NCBI RefSeq assembly: GCF_001006325.2
Contig: NZ_LBIA02000001.1
Location: 3,039,501-3,103,500 of the forward strand
Length of the DNA: 64,000 bases
Direction of reading: 5' to 3'
Source of the DNA: Afipia massiliensis
GTDB lineage: Bacteria; Pseudomonadota; Alphaproteobacteria; Rhizobiales; Xanthobacteraceae
Positions 27,988 to 36,602 of this stretch are shown here, in pieces; within the stretch, counting starts at the first letter, position 1; every line of letters starts with the position of its first letter. A program made the translations under genes and the position numbers. Below the pieces are notes generated by a model. That model was not told the origin of the DNA, ran no database searches, and was given only the letters and a program-made list of their open reading frames with translations.

Positions 27988-28794
27988 ATGTACGACTTTA
28001 AGTATCATCGTCCGGGGACTGTGCGGCAGGCCGCCAATCTTCTCGTCAAGAATGAAGACGCCAAGCTGATCGCCGGCGGCCATACGCTGGTGCCTGTGAT
28101 GAAGCAGCGGCTCGCCAGCCCGCCGCATCTGGTCGATCTCAGCCACATCGAAGGCCTCAACGGCATCGAGATGAAGGGGCGCAACCTGGTGATCGGCGCG
28201 ACCGCGACCCATGCTGAAGTCGCGAACTCCAGCATTGTCGGCGAGGCCATTCCCGCGCTTGCGGAGCTTGCCGGTCTGATCGGCGATCCGGCCGTTCGCC
28301 ACAAGGGTACCATTGGCGGTTCGCTCGCGAACAACGATCCCACCGCGGATTATCCGGCGGCGGTCACGGCGCTTGGCGCGACCATCGTCACCAACAAGCG
28401 CCGGCTGAAGCCGGAGGAATTCTTCCAGGGCCTGTTCACCACAGCGCTTGAGCCGGACGAGATCATTACCCGCGTGATGTTTCCGCTGCCGAAGAAGGCC
28501 GCGTATCAGAAATTCCGGAATCAGGCTTCGCGCTACGCGCTGGTGGGCGTGTTCGTCGCAAGACGTCCGTCGGATGTCCGTGTCGCGGTGACCGGCGCGG
28601 GCGGGGACGGCGTGTTCCGTGCAACGGAATTCGAGGAGGCGCTGAAGAAGCGATTCTCGCCGAAATCGCTCGACGGGCTGACGGTATCCGCCGACGGCCT
28701 CAACAGCGACATTCACGGCAGCGCCGAGTATCGCGCGCATCTCATCGGCGTGCTTGCGCGCCGGGCTGTGGAAGCCGCGACCGCCAAGACTTGA
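27988..28794 (+). CDS. coxM: CODH-type FAD-binding medium subunit
   Basis: A 268-residue FAD subunit of the xanthine dehydrogenase family, starting MYDFKYHRPGTVRQA with AAGGA seven bases upstream. The two flavin motifs are AGGHTLVPVMKQR (30-41) and GTIGGSLANNDPTAD (107-121), both complete. The C-terminal CODH_C domain is present. In CO dehydrogenases it passes electrons from CoxS to quinones. See coxS for the missing large subunit. Confidence 0.93.
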   Translation: MYDFKYHRPGTVRQAANLLVKNEDAKLIAGGHTLVPVMKQRLASPPHLVDLSHIEGLNGIEMKGRNLVIGATATHAEVANSSIVGEAIPALAELAGLIGDPAVRHKGTIGGSLANNDPTADYPAAVTALGATIVTNKRRLKPEEFFQGLFTTALEPDEIITRVMFPLPKKAAYQKFRNQASRYALVGVFVARRPSDVRVAVTGAGGDGVFRATEFEEALKKRFSPKSLDGLTVSADGLNSDIHGSAEYRAHLIGVLARRAVEAATAKT

Positions 28795-28807
28795 GTTTGG
28801 AGTCGGT

Positions 28808-29722
28808 GTGAGCATGAGCAAAATTCCCGCATCGGTCGATGCAACGCTCGATCTGCTCACCAGCCGCGGCTATCTCGCGGAGCGCTCGCTCGCGACGGTG
28901 GTCTATCTGTCGCTCAAGATGGGTCGTCCGCTGTTTCTTGAAGGCGAGGCGGGCGTCGGCAAGACCGAGATCGCCAAGGTTCTGAGCACAGCGCTCGGGC
29001 GCAAGCTGATCCGTCTGCAATGCTATGAAGGTCTCGACGTCGCATCCGCGGTGTATGAGTGGAACAGTGCGGCGCAGATGATCGCCATTCGTCTGGCCGA
29101 GGCCAGTGGGGAAACCGACCGCGAGCAGTTGTCCGCAGACGTCTTTGCGGAAAAATATCTGATCAAACGTCCGCTGCTTCAGGCCCTGGAGCCGGATGTC
29201 GCCGGGCCGCCGGTGCTGCTGATTGACGAACTCGATCGCGCGGATGAAGCCTTCGAGGCTTATTTGCTGGAAATTCTCAGCGACTTCCAGGTGACGATCC
29301 CGGAGTTCGGTACGGTGAAAGCGCCGCAAGCGCCCATCGTGATCGTGACTTCGAACCGTACCCGCGAAATCCACGACGCGCTCAAGCGCCGCTGCCTGTA
29401 TCACTGGGTCGATTATCCCAACGCTGAACGCGAACTGGCTATCGTCAAGTCGCGCGTGCCGAACATCGGCGCGAAGCTGTCGCAGCAGGTGGTCGGCTTC
29501 GTGCAGGCATTGCGCGAGCAGGATTTGTTCAAGGTGCCGGGTGTGGCCGAGACCATCGACTGGGCGACCGCACTGACCGAGCTCGACGCACGCTCACTGA
29601 CGCCGCAGGTGGTGGGCGATACGCTCGGCGCGCTGCTGAAGTATCAGGACGACATCGGACGCATGCAGGGGCCTGCGCTCGACAAGGTGATCAAGGAAGC
29701 CGTCAACGATCCGGCGGCCTGA
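28808..29722 (+). CDS. coxD: CoxD, MoxR-type AAA+ ATPase
   Basis: A MoxR-family AAA+ ATPase of about 304 residues. GTG 28808 has GGAG five bases upstream; ATG 28814 is the alternative. Walker A is GEAGVGKT (46-53), Walker B is VLLIDELDRADE, and sensor 1 lies in IVIVTSNRTREI. In Afipia (Oligotropha) CoxD works with CoxE to insert sulfur and copper into the CODH active site after the apo-enzyme folds. Its presence with coxE shows that the maturation machinery is kept. Confidence 0.92.
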   Translation: MSMSKIPASVDATLDLLTSRGYLAERSLATVVYLSLKMGRPLFLEGEAGVGKTEIAKVLSTALGRKLIRLQCYEGLDVASAVYEWNSAAQMIAIRLAEASGETDREQLSADVFAEKYLIKRPLLQALEPDVAGPPVLLIDELDRADEAFEAYLLEILSDFQVTIPEFGTVKAPQAPIVIVTSNRTREIHDALKRRCLYHWVDYPNAERELAIVKSRVPNIGAKLSQQVVGFVQALREQDLFKVPGVAETIDWATALTELDARSLTPQVVGDTLGALLKYQDDIGRMQGPALDKVIKEAVNDPAA

Positions 29723-29741
29723 ACACGATCCGGGAATCGTC

Positions 29742-30938
29742 ATGCCAGATGACATAGAGACCCCAGCGGCCGGATTGATCGCGGACAATGTCGTCGGCTT
29801 TGCACGCGCGCTGCGCGTCGCCGGTCTGCCGATCGGGCCGGGTGCGGTGATCGATGCGCTGAAGGCGATGCGGCTGATCGACATCGGCAACCGCGCCGAT
29901 CTGTTCACGACGCTCAAATCGATCTTCGTCAAACGTCACGAGCACGCACTGATATTTGCACAGGCGTTCGATCTGTTCTTCCGCCGCGCCGAAGGCACGG
30001 AAAGCATGCTCGACTCGGTCCCGCTGCCGCCCGAAGCGCAGAAGCCTCCGCCACCGGCCTCGCGGCGGGTTCAGGAAGCATTCTCCCAGAGCCGCAATAT
30101 TGAGGGCCCGGAGATTGAGGAGAAGGACGTCCAGCTCTCGGTCTCCGATCGCGAGGTCTTGCAGCGCAAGGACTTCGCGCAGATGAGTGCTGCCGAGATC
30201 GCCGAGGTGACGCGCGCCATCGCACAGATGAAATTGCCGCAGGCTGAATTGCGTACACGGCGCTTCAAGCCCGACGCGCGAGGCCAGCGGCTCGATTTGC
30301 GGCGCACGTTGCGCGGGAGTCTCCGCACCGGCGGCGAGATCGTGAAATTCCAGCGACTCGGGCGCATCGACAAGCCGGCGCCCATTGTGGCGCTGCTCGA
30401 TATTTCCGGTTCGATGACCGACTATACCCGGCTGTTCCTGCAATTTCTCCACGCGATCACTGATGCGCGCAAACGCGTTTCTGTATTTCTGTTCGGCACC
30501 CGGCTGACCAATGTGACGCGCGCCTTGCGGGCGCGCGATCCGGACGAGGCGCTGGCCGCCTGTTCGTCGAGTGTCGAGGACTGGGCCGGCGGGACGCGGA
30601 TCGCGACTTCGCTGCATAATTTCAATAACCTGTGGGGCCGGCGTGTGCTCGGGCAGGGCGCCACGGTGCTCCTGATCTCGGATGGGCTGGAGCGCGAGGC
30701 GGATTCCCGGCTGGAATTCGAGATGGACCGGCTTCACCGGTCGTGCCGCCGCCTGATCTGGCTCAACCCGCTGCTACGCTTCGAGGGTTTTGAGGCCAAG
30801 GCGCAGGGCATCAAAATGATGCTGCCGCATGTTGATGAATTCCGTCCCGTACATAACTTGAAGTCGATGGAGGGATTGATCGCCGCGCTGTCGTCCAGTC
30901 AGCCGCCCCGGCGTATCGACTCCCGCTCCGCAGCCTGA
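29742..30938 (+). CDS. coxE: CoxE, VWA-domain maturation protein
   Basis: A 398-residue protein. The N-terminal part (1-90) is helical, followed by a Pro-rich linker and an acidic stretch, then a von Willebrand A domain with an intact MIDAS motif DISGSMTDYTR (D220, S222, S224). It pairs with the MoxR ATPase CoxD, which precedes it by 19 bases. In the CODH system CoxE is needed for the [CuSMoO2] centre. Confidence 0.92.
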   Translation: MPDDIETPAAGLIADNVVGFARALRVAGLPIGPGAVIDALKAMRLIDIGNRADLFTTLKSIFVKRHEHALIFAQAFDLFFRRAEGTESMLDSVPLPPEAQKPPPPASRRVQEAFSQSRNIEGPEIEEKDVQLSVSDREVLQRKDFAQMSAAEIAEVTRAIAQMKLPQAELRTRRFKPDARGQRLDLRRTLRGSLRTGGEIVKFQRLGRIDKPAPIVALLDISGSMTDYTRLFLQFLHAITDARKRVSVFLFGTRLTNVTRALRARDPDEALAACSSSVEDWAGGTRIATSLHNFNNLWGRRVLGQGATVLLISDGLEREADSRLEFEMDRLHRSCRRLIWLNPLLRFEGFEAKAQGIKMMLPHVDEFRPVHNLKSMEGLIAALSSSQPPRRIDSRSAA

Positions 30939-30949
30939 GGACACACGCC

Positions 30950-31279
30950 ATGCTCAACCGCGACGAAGACATTCTGAAAGCCGCCGAGACCTGGACGAAG
31001 TCCGGCCATGGCGTGGCTATCGCCACGGTGGTTGAGACTTGGGGCTCCGCGCCGCGCCCGGCGGGGTCGAGCCTTGTCATCAACGATGACGGGACGTTCC
31101 TCGGCTCCGTGTCCGGCGGGTGCGTCGAGGGCGCGGTGGTTACCGAGGCGCTCGACGTCATCGCCAGCGGCAAGCCGAAGATGCTGGAGTTCGGTGTCGC
31201 CGATGAAACCGCCTGGAACGTCGGGCTATCATGCGGCGGCACCATTCGTGTGTTTGTCGAGAAGGTGGGCAACTCTTGA
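30950..31279 (+). CDS. XdhC/CoxF family protein, N-terminal XdhC_CoxI domain
   Basis: A 109-residue stand-alone XdhC_CoxI domain: DILKAAETWTKSGHGVAIATVV, TWGSAPRPAGSSLVI, GSVSGGCVEGAVV with the conserved Cys, and LSCGGTIRVFVEKV with the second Cys. XdhC binds sulfurated molybdenum cofactor and hands it to xanthine dehydrogenase-type enzymes. Here the two domains of XdhC are split into two genes; the stop overlaps the TTG of the next gene. Confidence 0.88.
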   Translation: MLNRDEDILKAAETWTKSGHGVAIATVVETWGSAPRPAGSSLVINDDGTFLGSVSGGCVEGAVVTEALDVIASGKPKMLEFGVADETAWNVGLSCGGTIRVFVEKVGNS

Positions 31280-31986
31280 AACAGAATACGCTGGCCGAAC
31301 TGAACGCCGAGCGCGCGGCGCGCCGGGCCGTGATCGTTGTGACCGACGTCGTGACTGGCGATCAGCGATTGATCAAGGCTGCGAGCATCGCAAACGATCC
31401 GCTGCATGAAGAGCTCGACAGGCACTTGCGCATGGGCAAGAGCGGCATGATCGAAAGCGACGGCAAGAAGCTGTTTCTCAATGTCTACGCACCGACCGCG
31501 CGCCTCGTCATTATCGGCGCGGTTCATATCAGCCAGGCGCTGGCGCCGTTGGCGCAATCGCTGGATTACGATGTGTATGTGATCGATCCGCGCACAGCCT
31601 TTGCGTCGCCGGAACGTTTTCCGGATGTGCCTCTGTTCGCGGACTGGCCCGATGTCGCATTGCCGCCGCTCAACATCGACCGCTACACGGCCTTCGTCGC
31701 GTTGACCCACGATCCCAAGATCGACGATCCGGCATTGCTGCATGCGCTCGAACGCGACTGTTTCTACATCGGTGCGCTCGGCTCACGGAAAACCCATGCC
31801 AAGCGCGTGGACCGGCTGAAGGCGCAGGGCGCGAGCGATGATAGCCTTGCGCGAATTCACGCCCCCATCGGCCTCAATATCGGTGCGGTGTCCCCGTCGG
31901 AGATCGCGGTGGCCATCATGGCAGAGATCACCGCGCGGCTGCGGCTTCCCGCCGATGCGCCGCTCAAGACGAAGTCAGCGGCATGA
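31276..31986 (+). CDS. XdhC family protein, C-terminal Rossmann domain
   Basis: A 236-residue protein if it starts at TTG 31276, which overlaps the preceding TGA as TTGA; a GGTGGG lies upstream. The first 80 residues (LAELNAERAARRAVIVVTDVVTG...GMIESDGKKLFLNVYAPT) are followed by the XdhC_C Rossmann domain: LVIIGAVHISQALAPLA, HDPKIDDPALLHALE, YIGALGSRKTHAKR and a final IGLNIGAVSPSEIAVAIMAEI. It should act with the upstream half in cofactor sulfuration and delivery. Confidence 0.85.
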   Translation: MKQNTLAELNAERAARRAVIVVTDVVTGDQRLIKAASIANDPLHEELDRHLRMGKSGMIESDGKKLFLNVYAPTARLVIIGAVHISQALAPLAQSLDYDVYVIDPRTAFASPERFPDVPLFADWPDVALPPLNIDRYTAFVALTHDPKIDDPALLHALERDCFYIGALGSRKTHAKRVDRLKAQGASDDSLARIHAPIGLNIGAVSPSEIAVAIMAEITARLRLPADAPLKTKSAA

Positions 31987-33587
31987 AGTTCGGTCCTGTT
32001 ACGCCTGAAGACGGCCTTGGCGGCGTCACCGTTCACGCAATTCGTCAGGGATCGCTCGTTCTCAAGAAAGGCACTGTGATAGGCGCGCCGGAAATCGCTG
32101 CGCTGAAGCAGGCGGGTGTGAAGGAAATCGTCGTCGCGCGCCTCGACAAGGACGATGTGTCCGAGGATGAGGCTGCTGCCAGCATCGCTGCGGCGGTGGC
32201 GGGCGAGGGTGTCAACGTCGAGCGCGCCTTTACCGGCCGCGCGAATCTGTTTGCGGCGGAAGCCGGTGTGCTGGTGGTCGATCGCGATGCCGTCGATCGT
32301 ATCAACCGGGTGGATGAAGCGATCACCTTCGCGACGCTCTCCGCGTTCAAGCCGGTGGTTGCCGGTGAAATGATCGCCACCGTCAAGATCATTCCGTTCG
32401 GCGTGGAGGCAAAGCTGCGCGACGCTGCGGTCGTTGCCGCCAGCGCGGGGCGGATGCGGGTCGCGCCGTTCACGATCCAGCGCGTCGGTATCGTCTCCAC
32501 CATGCTGCCGGGGCTGGCCCCGAAGGTGATCGAAAAGACCTTGCGCGTCACCGAAGAACGTCTCGCGCCGACCGGTGCTCGCATCATCGGCGAACGTCGC
32601 GTTCCGCACGACGAAAGCGCGCTTGCGCCGGCTATCGACGAATTGCTCGGGCTCGGTGCGGAACTGGTGCTGGTGTTCGGTGCATCCGCGATTGCCGACC
32701 GGCGCGACGTGATCCCGGCCGCGATCGAACTGATCGGCGGCGCGGTTGAACACTTCGGCATGCCGGTTGATCCCGGCAATCTGATGCTGATCGGCAAGGT
32801 CGGGAATTCGCCGGTGCTCGGCGCGCCGGGCTGCGCGCGCTCGCCGAAGGAAAACGGCTTCGACTGGATTCTGATGCGCCTGCTGGCCGGGCTTCCGGTC
32901 ACCCGCGCGGATGTCACCGGCATGGGCGTCGGTGGCCTGTTGATGGAAATCGTGACACGGCCGCAGCCTCGCGTGCCGATCGAGGCCGACGGCAATCGCA
33001 AGGTCGCGGCGGTCATCCTTGCCGCCGGACGCTCCACCCGGATGGGAGGGCCGAACAAGCTTCTGGCCGAACTGAGCGGCAAGAAGCTGGTGCGGATCGT
33101 CGCCGAACAGGCGCTGGCCTCGAAGGCGTCGCCGGTGATCGTCGTCACTGGCCACCAGAGTCTCGAGATCGAGGCCGCGCTGAAGGGACTGAAAGTCGAG
33201 TTCGCCCGCAATCCGGATTTTGCCGAAGGCCTCGCAACGTCCGTGAAAGCGGGCATCGGCGCCGTCCCTGAAACCGCTGATGGTGCGATGGTGTGCCTCG
33301 GCGACATGCCGCTGATCGACGCGAAACTGATCGATCGGCTAGTCGATGCTTTCGCGCCCGATCGCGGCTCGCTGATTGTGGTGCCGGTGGCCGGTGGACG
33401 GCGCGGTAATCCGGTGTTGTGGTCGCGGAGATTTTTCCCAGAATTGATGACGCTTGATGGCGACATCGGCGCGCGCCACCTGATCGCGCAGCACGCGGAA
33501 GCGGTGGCCGAGGTCGAAGTCGAAGGTAAAAGCGCATTCCTCGACATCGACACGCCGGAAATGCTCGCTGACGCGCGCCGCGGGTAG
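31983..33587 (+). CDS. Molybdopterin-binding domain fused to MobA-like nucleotidyltransferase
   Basis: A 534-residue fusion. Residues 1-335 are a MoeA/MogA-like molybdopterin-binding unit (VGIVSTMLPGL at 168-178; VFGASAIADRRD; GNLMLIGKVGNSPVLGAPGCARSPKENGFD). Residues 340-534 are a MobA/MocA-type transferase with LAAGRSTRMGGPNK (346-359), VCLGDMPL and GRRGNPVLW. MocA makes molybdopterin cytosine dinucleotide, the cofactor form used by CODH and similar hydroxylases. The start overlaps the previous stop as ATGA, so it is part of the cox operon. The fusion may join metal insertion and CMP transfer; that is inference. Confidence 0.88.
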   Translation: MKFGPVTPEDGLGGVTVHAIRQGSLVLKKGTVIGAPEIAALKQAGVKEIVVARLDKDDVSEDEAAASIAAAVAGEGVNVERAFTGRANLFAAEAGVLVVDRDAVDRINRVDEAITFATLSAFKPVVAGEMIATVKIIPFGVEAKLRDAAVVAASAGRMRVAPFTIQRVGIVSTMLPGLAPKVIEKTLRVTEERLAPTGARIIGERRVPHDESALAPAIDELLGLGAELVLVFGASAIADRRDVIPAAIELIGGAVEHFGMPVDPGNLMLIGKVGNSPVLGAPGCARSPKENGFDWILMRLLAGLPVTRADVTGMGVGGLLMEIVTRPQPRVPIEADGNRKVAAVILAAGRSTRMGGPNKLLAELSGKKLVRIVAEQALASKASPVIVVTGHQSLEIEAALKGLKVEFARNPDFAEGLATSVKAGIGAVPETADGAMVCLGDMPLIDAKLIDRLVDAFAPDRGSLIVVPVAGGRRGNPVLWSRRFFPELMTLDGDIGARHLIAQHAEAVAEVEVEGKSAFLDIDTPEMLADARRG

Positions 33588-33677
33588 AGATCAGCCGCAC
33601 GCCCTTTCCGTTTCGTTCACCAAGTTGAAACGCCCTCCTGCTTAGAGTTACTCCGTTAGGCCTCGGGGGAGGGGATT

Positions 33678-34067
33678 TTGTTCGACCGTACCGTCGCGCA
33701 GGTTCGCGCGTTTTTTATTGTCGCTTTGGTTTCAGCTTTTGCCGCCCATCTCGCTGCTACTCCGGCTTCCGCAGCCGGCGCGCTGGCGATCGGCAAGTGC
33801 GGCGCTTATGGCCAGGCATTCGACTATCCGGCCGAGCAGGCTGCGCGCGCGGCTGCTCTCAAGCAATGCAAGGGCGATTGCACTGCCGTGACCATGAAAC
33901 GTGCGTGTGCCGCGCTGTCTCTCGACATGACCAAGCCTTGCGGCCCGCACGGCTACGCCGTCGCGCCGCGCATTTCGAGCGCGCTCAATGAAGCGATGAA
34001 GAAGTGCTACGCATTCGGCGGCAAGGAATGCGTCATCCGCGCCTGGGCCTGCGACGCCAAAGGCTGA
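33678..34067 (+). CDS. Exported Cys-rich DUF4189-type protein
   Basis: A 129-residue protein starting at TTG 33678 behind GGGGGAGGGGA. It has a signal peptide (hydrophobic to about 32, cut near ASA-A). The mature part, IGKCGAYGQAFDYPAEQAARAAALKQCKGDCTAV, followed by more cysteines, resembles DUF4189 proteins with paired disulfides. Seven cysteines are visible in the mature part. No function is established. It stands alone between the cox operon and the tetR export operon. Confidence 0.7.
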   Translation: MFDRTVAQVRAFFIVALVSAFAAHLAATPASAAGALAIGKCGAYGQAFDYPAEQAARAAALKQCKGDCTAVTMKRACAALSLDMTKPCGPHGYAVAPRISSALNEAMKKCYAFGGKECVIRAWACDAKG

Positions 34068-34153
34068 GCTTTCTGACATCACTACGGCTCGTTGAATTAC
34101 TCTAAATAATATCAGTAAATCAGGGGCTTAAGGTGCGTCAATTTTCGTCATTG

Positions 34154-34179
34154 AATATGACTGACCAGTCAGTCATATT
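34154..34179. promoter_or_regulatory. TetR operator upstream of the export operon
   Basis: AATATGACTGAC (34154-34165) and its exact reverse complement GTCAGTCATATT (34168-34179) flank a central CA. The 26-bp near-perfect palindrome ends seven bases before the ATG of the tetR gene (34187). The size and symmetry suit a TetR dimer pair, so autoregulation of the whole operon is likely. Confidence 0.8.
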
Positions 34180-34186
34180 TAGATGC

Positions 34187-34894
34187 ATGGCAAAACTCCC
34201 GTTGATCGACACCCGTCCCGTCAAAGACAAGCCCGCGCGCGGCACCAAAGCGCGTGCGCCTGCCGACCGCGCCGCGCACCCGCGTCCATCGAAGCGCGCC
34301 GTCGGCGCGACAGAGCGCCGCGCCGCGATTGTGGCTGCCGGTCTCGATGAGTTCACCGCGAAAGGCTTTGCCGCGACCCGCCTCGATGACGTGGCCAAAC
34401 GCGCTGGCGTCGCCAAGGGTACGATCTATCTGCACTTCAAGGACAAGGAAGCGCTGTTTCAGGAACTGGTGCGCACCGCGCTCGGCCCGCTGATCGTGCG
34501 GATCGCAAATCCTCCAATTGGAGTGGGAGGGGGATCGGCACGCGCCGCGATGGAAGCGCTGGCCGAGACGTTCGCCCGCGAAGTCATCGGTACAAAACGC
34601 GCCGACATTGTGCGGATGATTATTTCCGAAGGCACGCGCTTTCCGCAGCTTGCCGAATTCTATTACCGCGAGGTGGTCGCGCACGGCATCGCCGGGATGC
34701 GCAAGCTGATCGAATACGGCATCGCGCGCGGCGAAATCCGCAATCCGGGGCTGGCGGAGTTTCCGCAGCTTCTGGTCGGGCCGATGATTGTTACCGTGAT
34801 CTGGCAAGGTCTTTTCGGCAAGCAGGCGCCGCTCGATGTTGCCGCGATGCTGCGGGTTCATCTCGATCTGATTTTTGAAGGGAGAGCGACATGA
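34187..34894 (+). CDS. TetR family transcriptional regulator
   Basis: The ATG at 34187 gives 235 residues; an upstream frame start at 34133 would run through the operator. A basic, disordered N-terminus (1-40) precedes the TetR HTH at about 42-92 (TRLDDVAKRAGVAKGTIYLHFKDKEALF). The C-terminal ligand domain has the GTRFPQLAEFYYREVV block. Gene order TetR-HlyD-ABC ATPase-ABC2 permease resembles E. coli cecR(ybiH)-ybhGFSR, whose regulator responds to antibiotics. It overlaps the next start as ATGA. Confidence 0.9.
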   Translation: MAKLPLIDTRPVKDKPARGTKARAPADRAAHPRPSKRAVGATERRAAIVAAGLDEFTAKGFAATRLDDVAKRAGVAKGTIYLHFKDKEALFQELVRTALGPLIVRIANPPIGVGGGSARAAMEALAETFAREVIGTKRADIVRMIISEGTRFPQLAEFYYREVVAHGIAGMRKLIEYGIARGEIRNPGLAEFPQLLVGPMIVTVIWQGLFGKQAPLDVAAMLRVHLDLIFEGRAT

Positions 34895-35664
34895 TTGCGT
34901 CGCGAAGCGTTGCGCGGGCTGTCGCGCTGTTGCTCGCCGCTGGATCGCTCGCCGGATGCTGGGATTCCAAAAATCCCGGCTATCAGGGGTGGGTCGAAGC
35001 CGACATGATTTTCGTAAGTCCGGATGAGCAAGGGCGCGTCGTCAAGCTCAACGTCCGCGAGGGCGATCATGTCGAGGTCGGCGCGCCGCTTTATGCGGTG
35101 GATGACGATCTCCAGCAGGCCGATCTGAACCAGAGCAATGCGACGCTCGCCAACGCAAAGCAGGCCTATGAGCGTGCGGCGACCCTGAGCAAGACAGGCT
35201 CAGGCACGCAGGCGAATTACGATTCGGCGCTGGCGAATCTTCGTGTCGCCGAAGCGCGCGTGAACACATCGCAGACCAAGCTGGCACGCAGGCGGATGAA
35301 GGCCCCCATCGCCGGCACGATTCAGCAGATCTACTTTCGCGAAGGTGAAACCGTTGCGGCGCAGCGTCCCGTGATCTCGATCCTGCCGCCCGGCAACATG
35401 AAGGTGCGCTTCTTCGTGCCGGAGCCCGAATTGCCGAAGATCAAGGTCGGCGACGACGTGCGGGTGACGTGCGATGGCTGCCCAGGCAACATTGCGGCGA
35501 AGGTCTACTTCATCGCTACCACGGCGGAATACACGCCGCCGGTGATCTACAGCCTCAATGAACGATCGAAGCTGGTCTATCTGATCCAGGCGCGGCCGAA
35601 CAAGCCGGACAGCCTGCGTGTCGGTCAGCCGGTCAGCATCCTCACCAATGGCAAGACGCCGTGA
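34891..35664 (+). CDS. HlyD/YbhG-type membrane fusion lipoprotein
   Basis: A 257-residue periplasmic adaptor. The N-terminus has a lipobox LAGC with the lipidated Cys at residue 23. Biotinyl-lipoyl-like halves (VVKLNVREGDHVEVGAPLYAV and APIAGTIQQIYFREGETV) flank a helical hairpin (about 72-135), followed by a beta-barrel region. It should link the ABC permease of this operon to an outer-membrane channel that is encoded elsewhere. The stop overlaps the GTG of the ATPase gene. Confidence 0.9.
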   Translation: MIASRSVARAVALLLAAGSLAGCWDSKNPGYQGWVEADMIFVSPDEQGRVVKLNVREGDHVEVGAPLYAVDDDLQQADLNQSNATLANAKQAYERAATLSKTGSGTQANYDSALANLRVAEARVNTSQTKLARRRMKAPIAGTIQQIYFREGETVAAQRPVISILPPGNMKVRFFVPEPELPKIKVGDDVRVTCDGCPGNIAAKVYFIATTAEYTPPVIYSLNERSKLVYLIQARPNKPDSLRVGQPVSILTNGKTP

Positions 35665-36602
35665 GCAGCGACATCGCACAGTCAGACATCGCGATCGAGG
35701 TCAACGGCCTGTCGAAGTCGTTCAATGGCCGCGAGGTGGTGCATGACCTGTCAGTGCAGGTGAAGCGCGGCTCGATCTACGGCTTTCTCGGTCCCAACGG
35801 CTCCGGCAAGACCACGACCATTCGGATGCTGTGCGGCCTGTTGACGCCCGACAGCGGCGAGGGGACGTGCCTCGGCTACGATATCCGGCGCGAGGCCGAC
35901 AAGATCAAGCGGCACGTGGGCTACATGACCCAGCGCTTCAGCCTTTATCAGGACCTGTCGGTACGCGAGAACCTGGAATTTGTCGCGCGGCTCTATGGTG
36001 TGCCGGATCCGCGCGGTGCGGCGCGCGAAATGATCAAGCGCATCGGGTTGACGGGGCGTGAGGAGCAACTCGCCGGAGAACTGTCCGGCGGCTGGAAGCA
36101 GCGGCTTGCGCTGGGTGCCTGCACCTTGCCAAGCCCGCAACTGCTGTTGCTCGACGAGCCGACTGCGGGCGTCGATCCCAAGGCGCGGCGCGAGTTCTGG
36201 AACGAGATTCACGCGCTCGCGGCGGAAGGTCTGACCGTGCTCGTTTCGACCCACTACATGGACGAAGCGGAGCGCTGTCACGAGATCGCGTATATCGCCT
36301 ACGGGAATCTTCTGGTGCACGGCACCGTCGAAGAGGTCATCGCCAAGTCGGCGTTGACGACCTACACCGTAACGGGCGAGGGGCTGAACAAGCTGACTGC
36401 CGATCTGACCGGCAAGCCTGGTGTGGACATGGTCGCGCCGTTCGGCACAAGTCTGCATGTTTCCGGTCGCGACGCTGCCGCGCTCGAAGACGCGGTCGCG
36501 CCTTACAAGTCCGGCGGCGAAACTGCGTGGCAGAAATCAGAACCGTCGCTCGAAGATGTCTTCATCGAGCTGATGGGCCGCGCGAAGGATAATTTCCAAT
36601 GA
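35661..36602 (+). CDS. ABC transporter ATP-binding protein (export)
   Basis: A 313-residue DrrA/YbhF-like ATPase from GTG 35661. Walker A is GPNGSGKTT (44-52), the signature is LSGGWKQRL, and Walker B is LLLLDEPTAGVDPKARREFW. A C-terminal extension of about 80 residues ends in SLEDVFIELMGRAKDN, typical of antibiotic or drug exporters. Only one nucleotide-binding domain is present, unlike the tandem one in E. coli YbhF, so it should act as a homodimer. It overlaps both neighbours by four bases. Confidence 0.93.
   Translation: MSSDIAQSDIAIEVNGLSKSFNGREVVHDLSVQVKRGSIYGFLGPNGSGKTTTIRMLCGLLTPDSGEGTCLGYDIRREADKIKRHVGYMTQRFSLYQDLSVRENLEFVARLYGVPDPRGAAREMIKRIGLTGREEQLAGELSGGWKQRLALGACTLPSPQLLLLDEPTAGVDPKARREFWNEIHALAAEGLTVLVSTHYMDEAERCHEIAYIAYGNLLVHGTVEEVIAKSALTTYTVTGEGLNKLTADLTGKPGVDMVAPFGTSLHVSGRDAAALEDAVAPYKSGGETAWQKSEPSLEDVFIELMGRAKDNFQ

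Noticed and set aside
32045..33553. 502-codon open frame opposite the molybdopterin-binding/MobA fusion
   Set aside because: Antisense shadow of a clearly conserved coding frame; Ser/Ala/Arg-rich with no domain.
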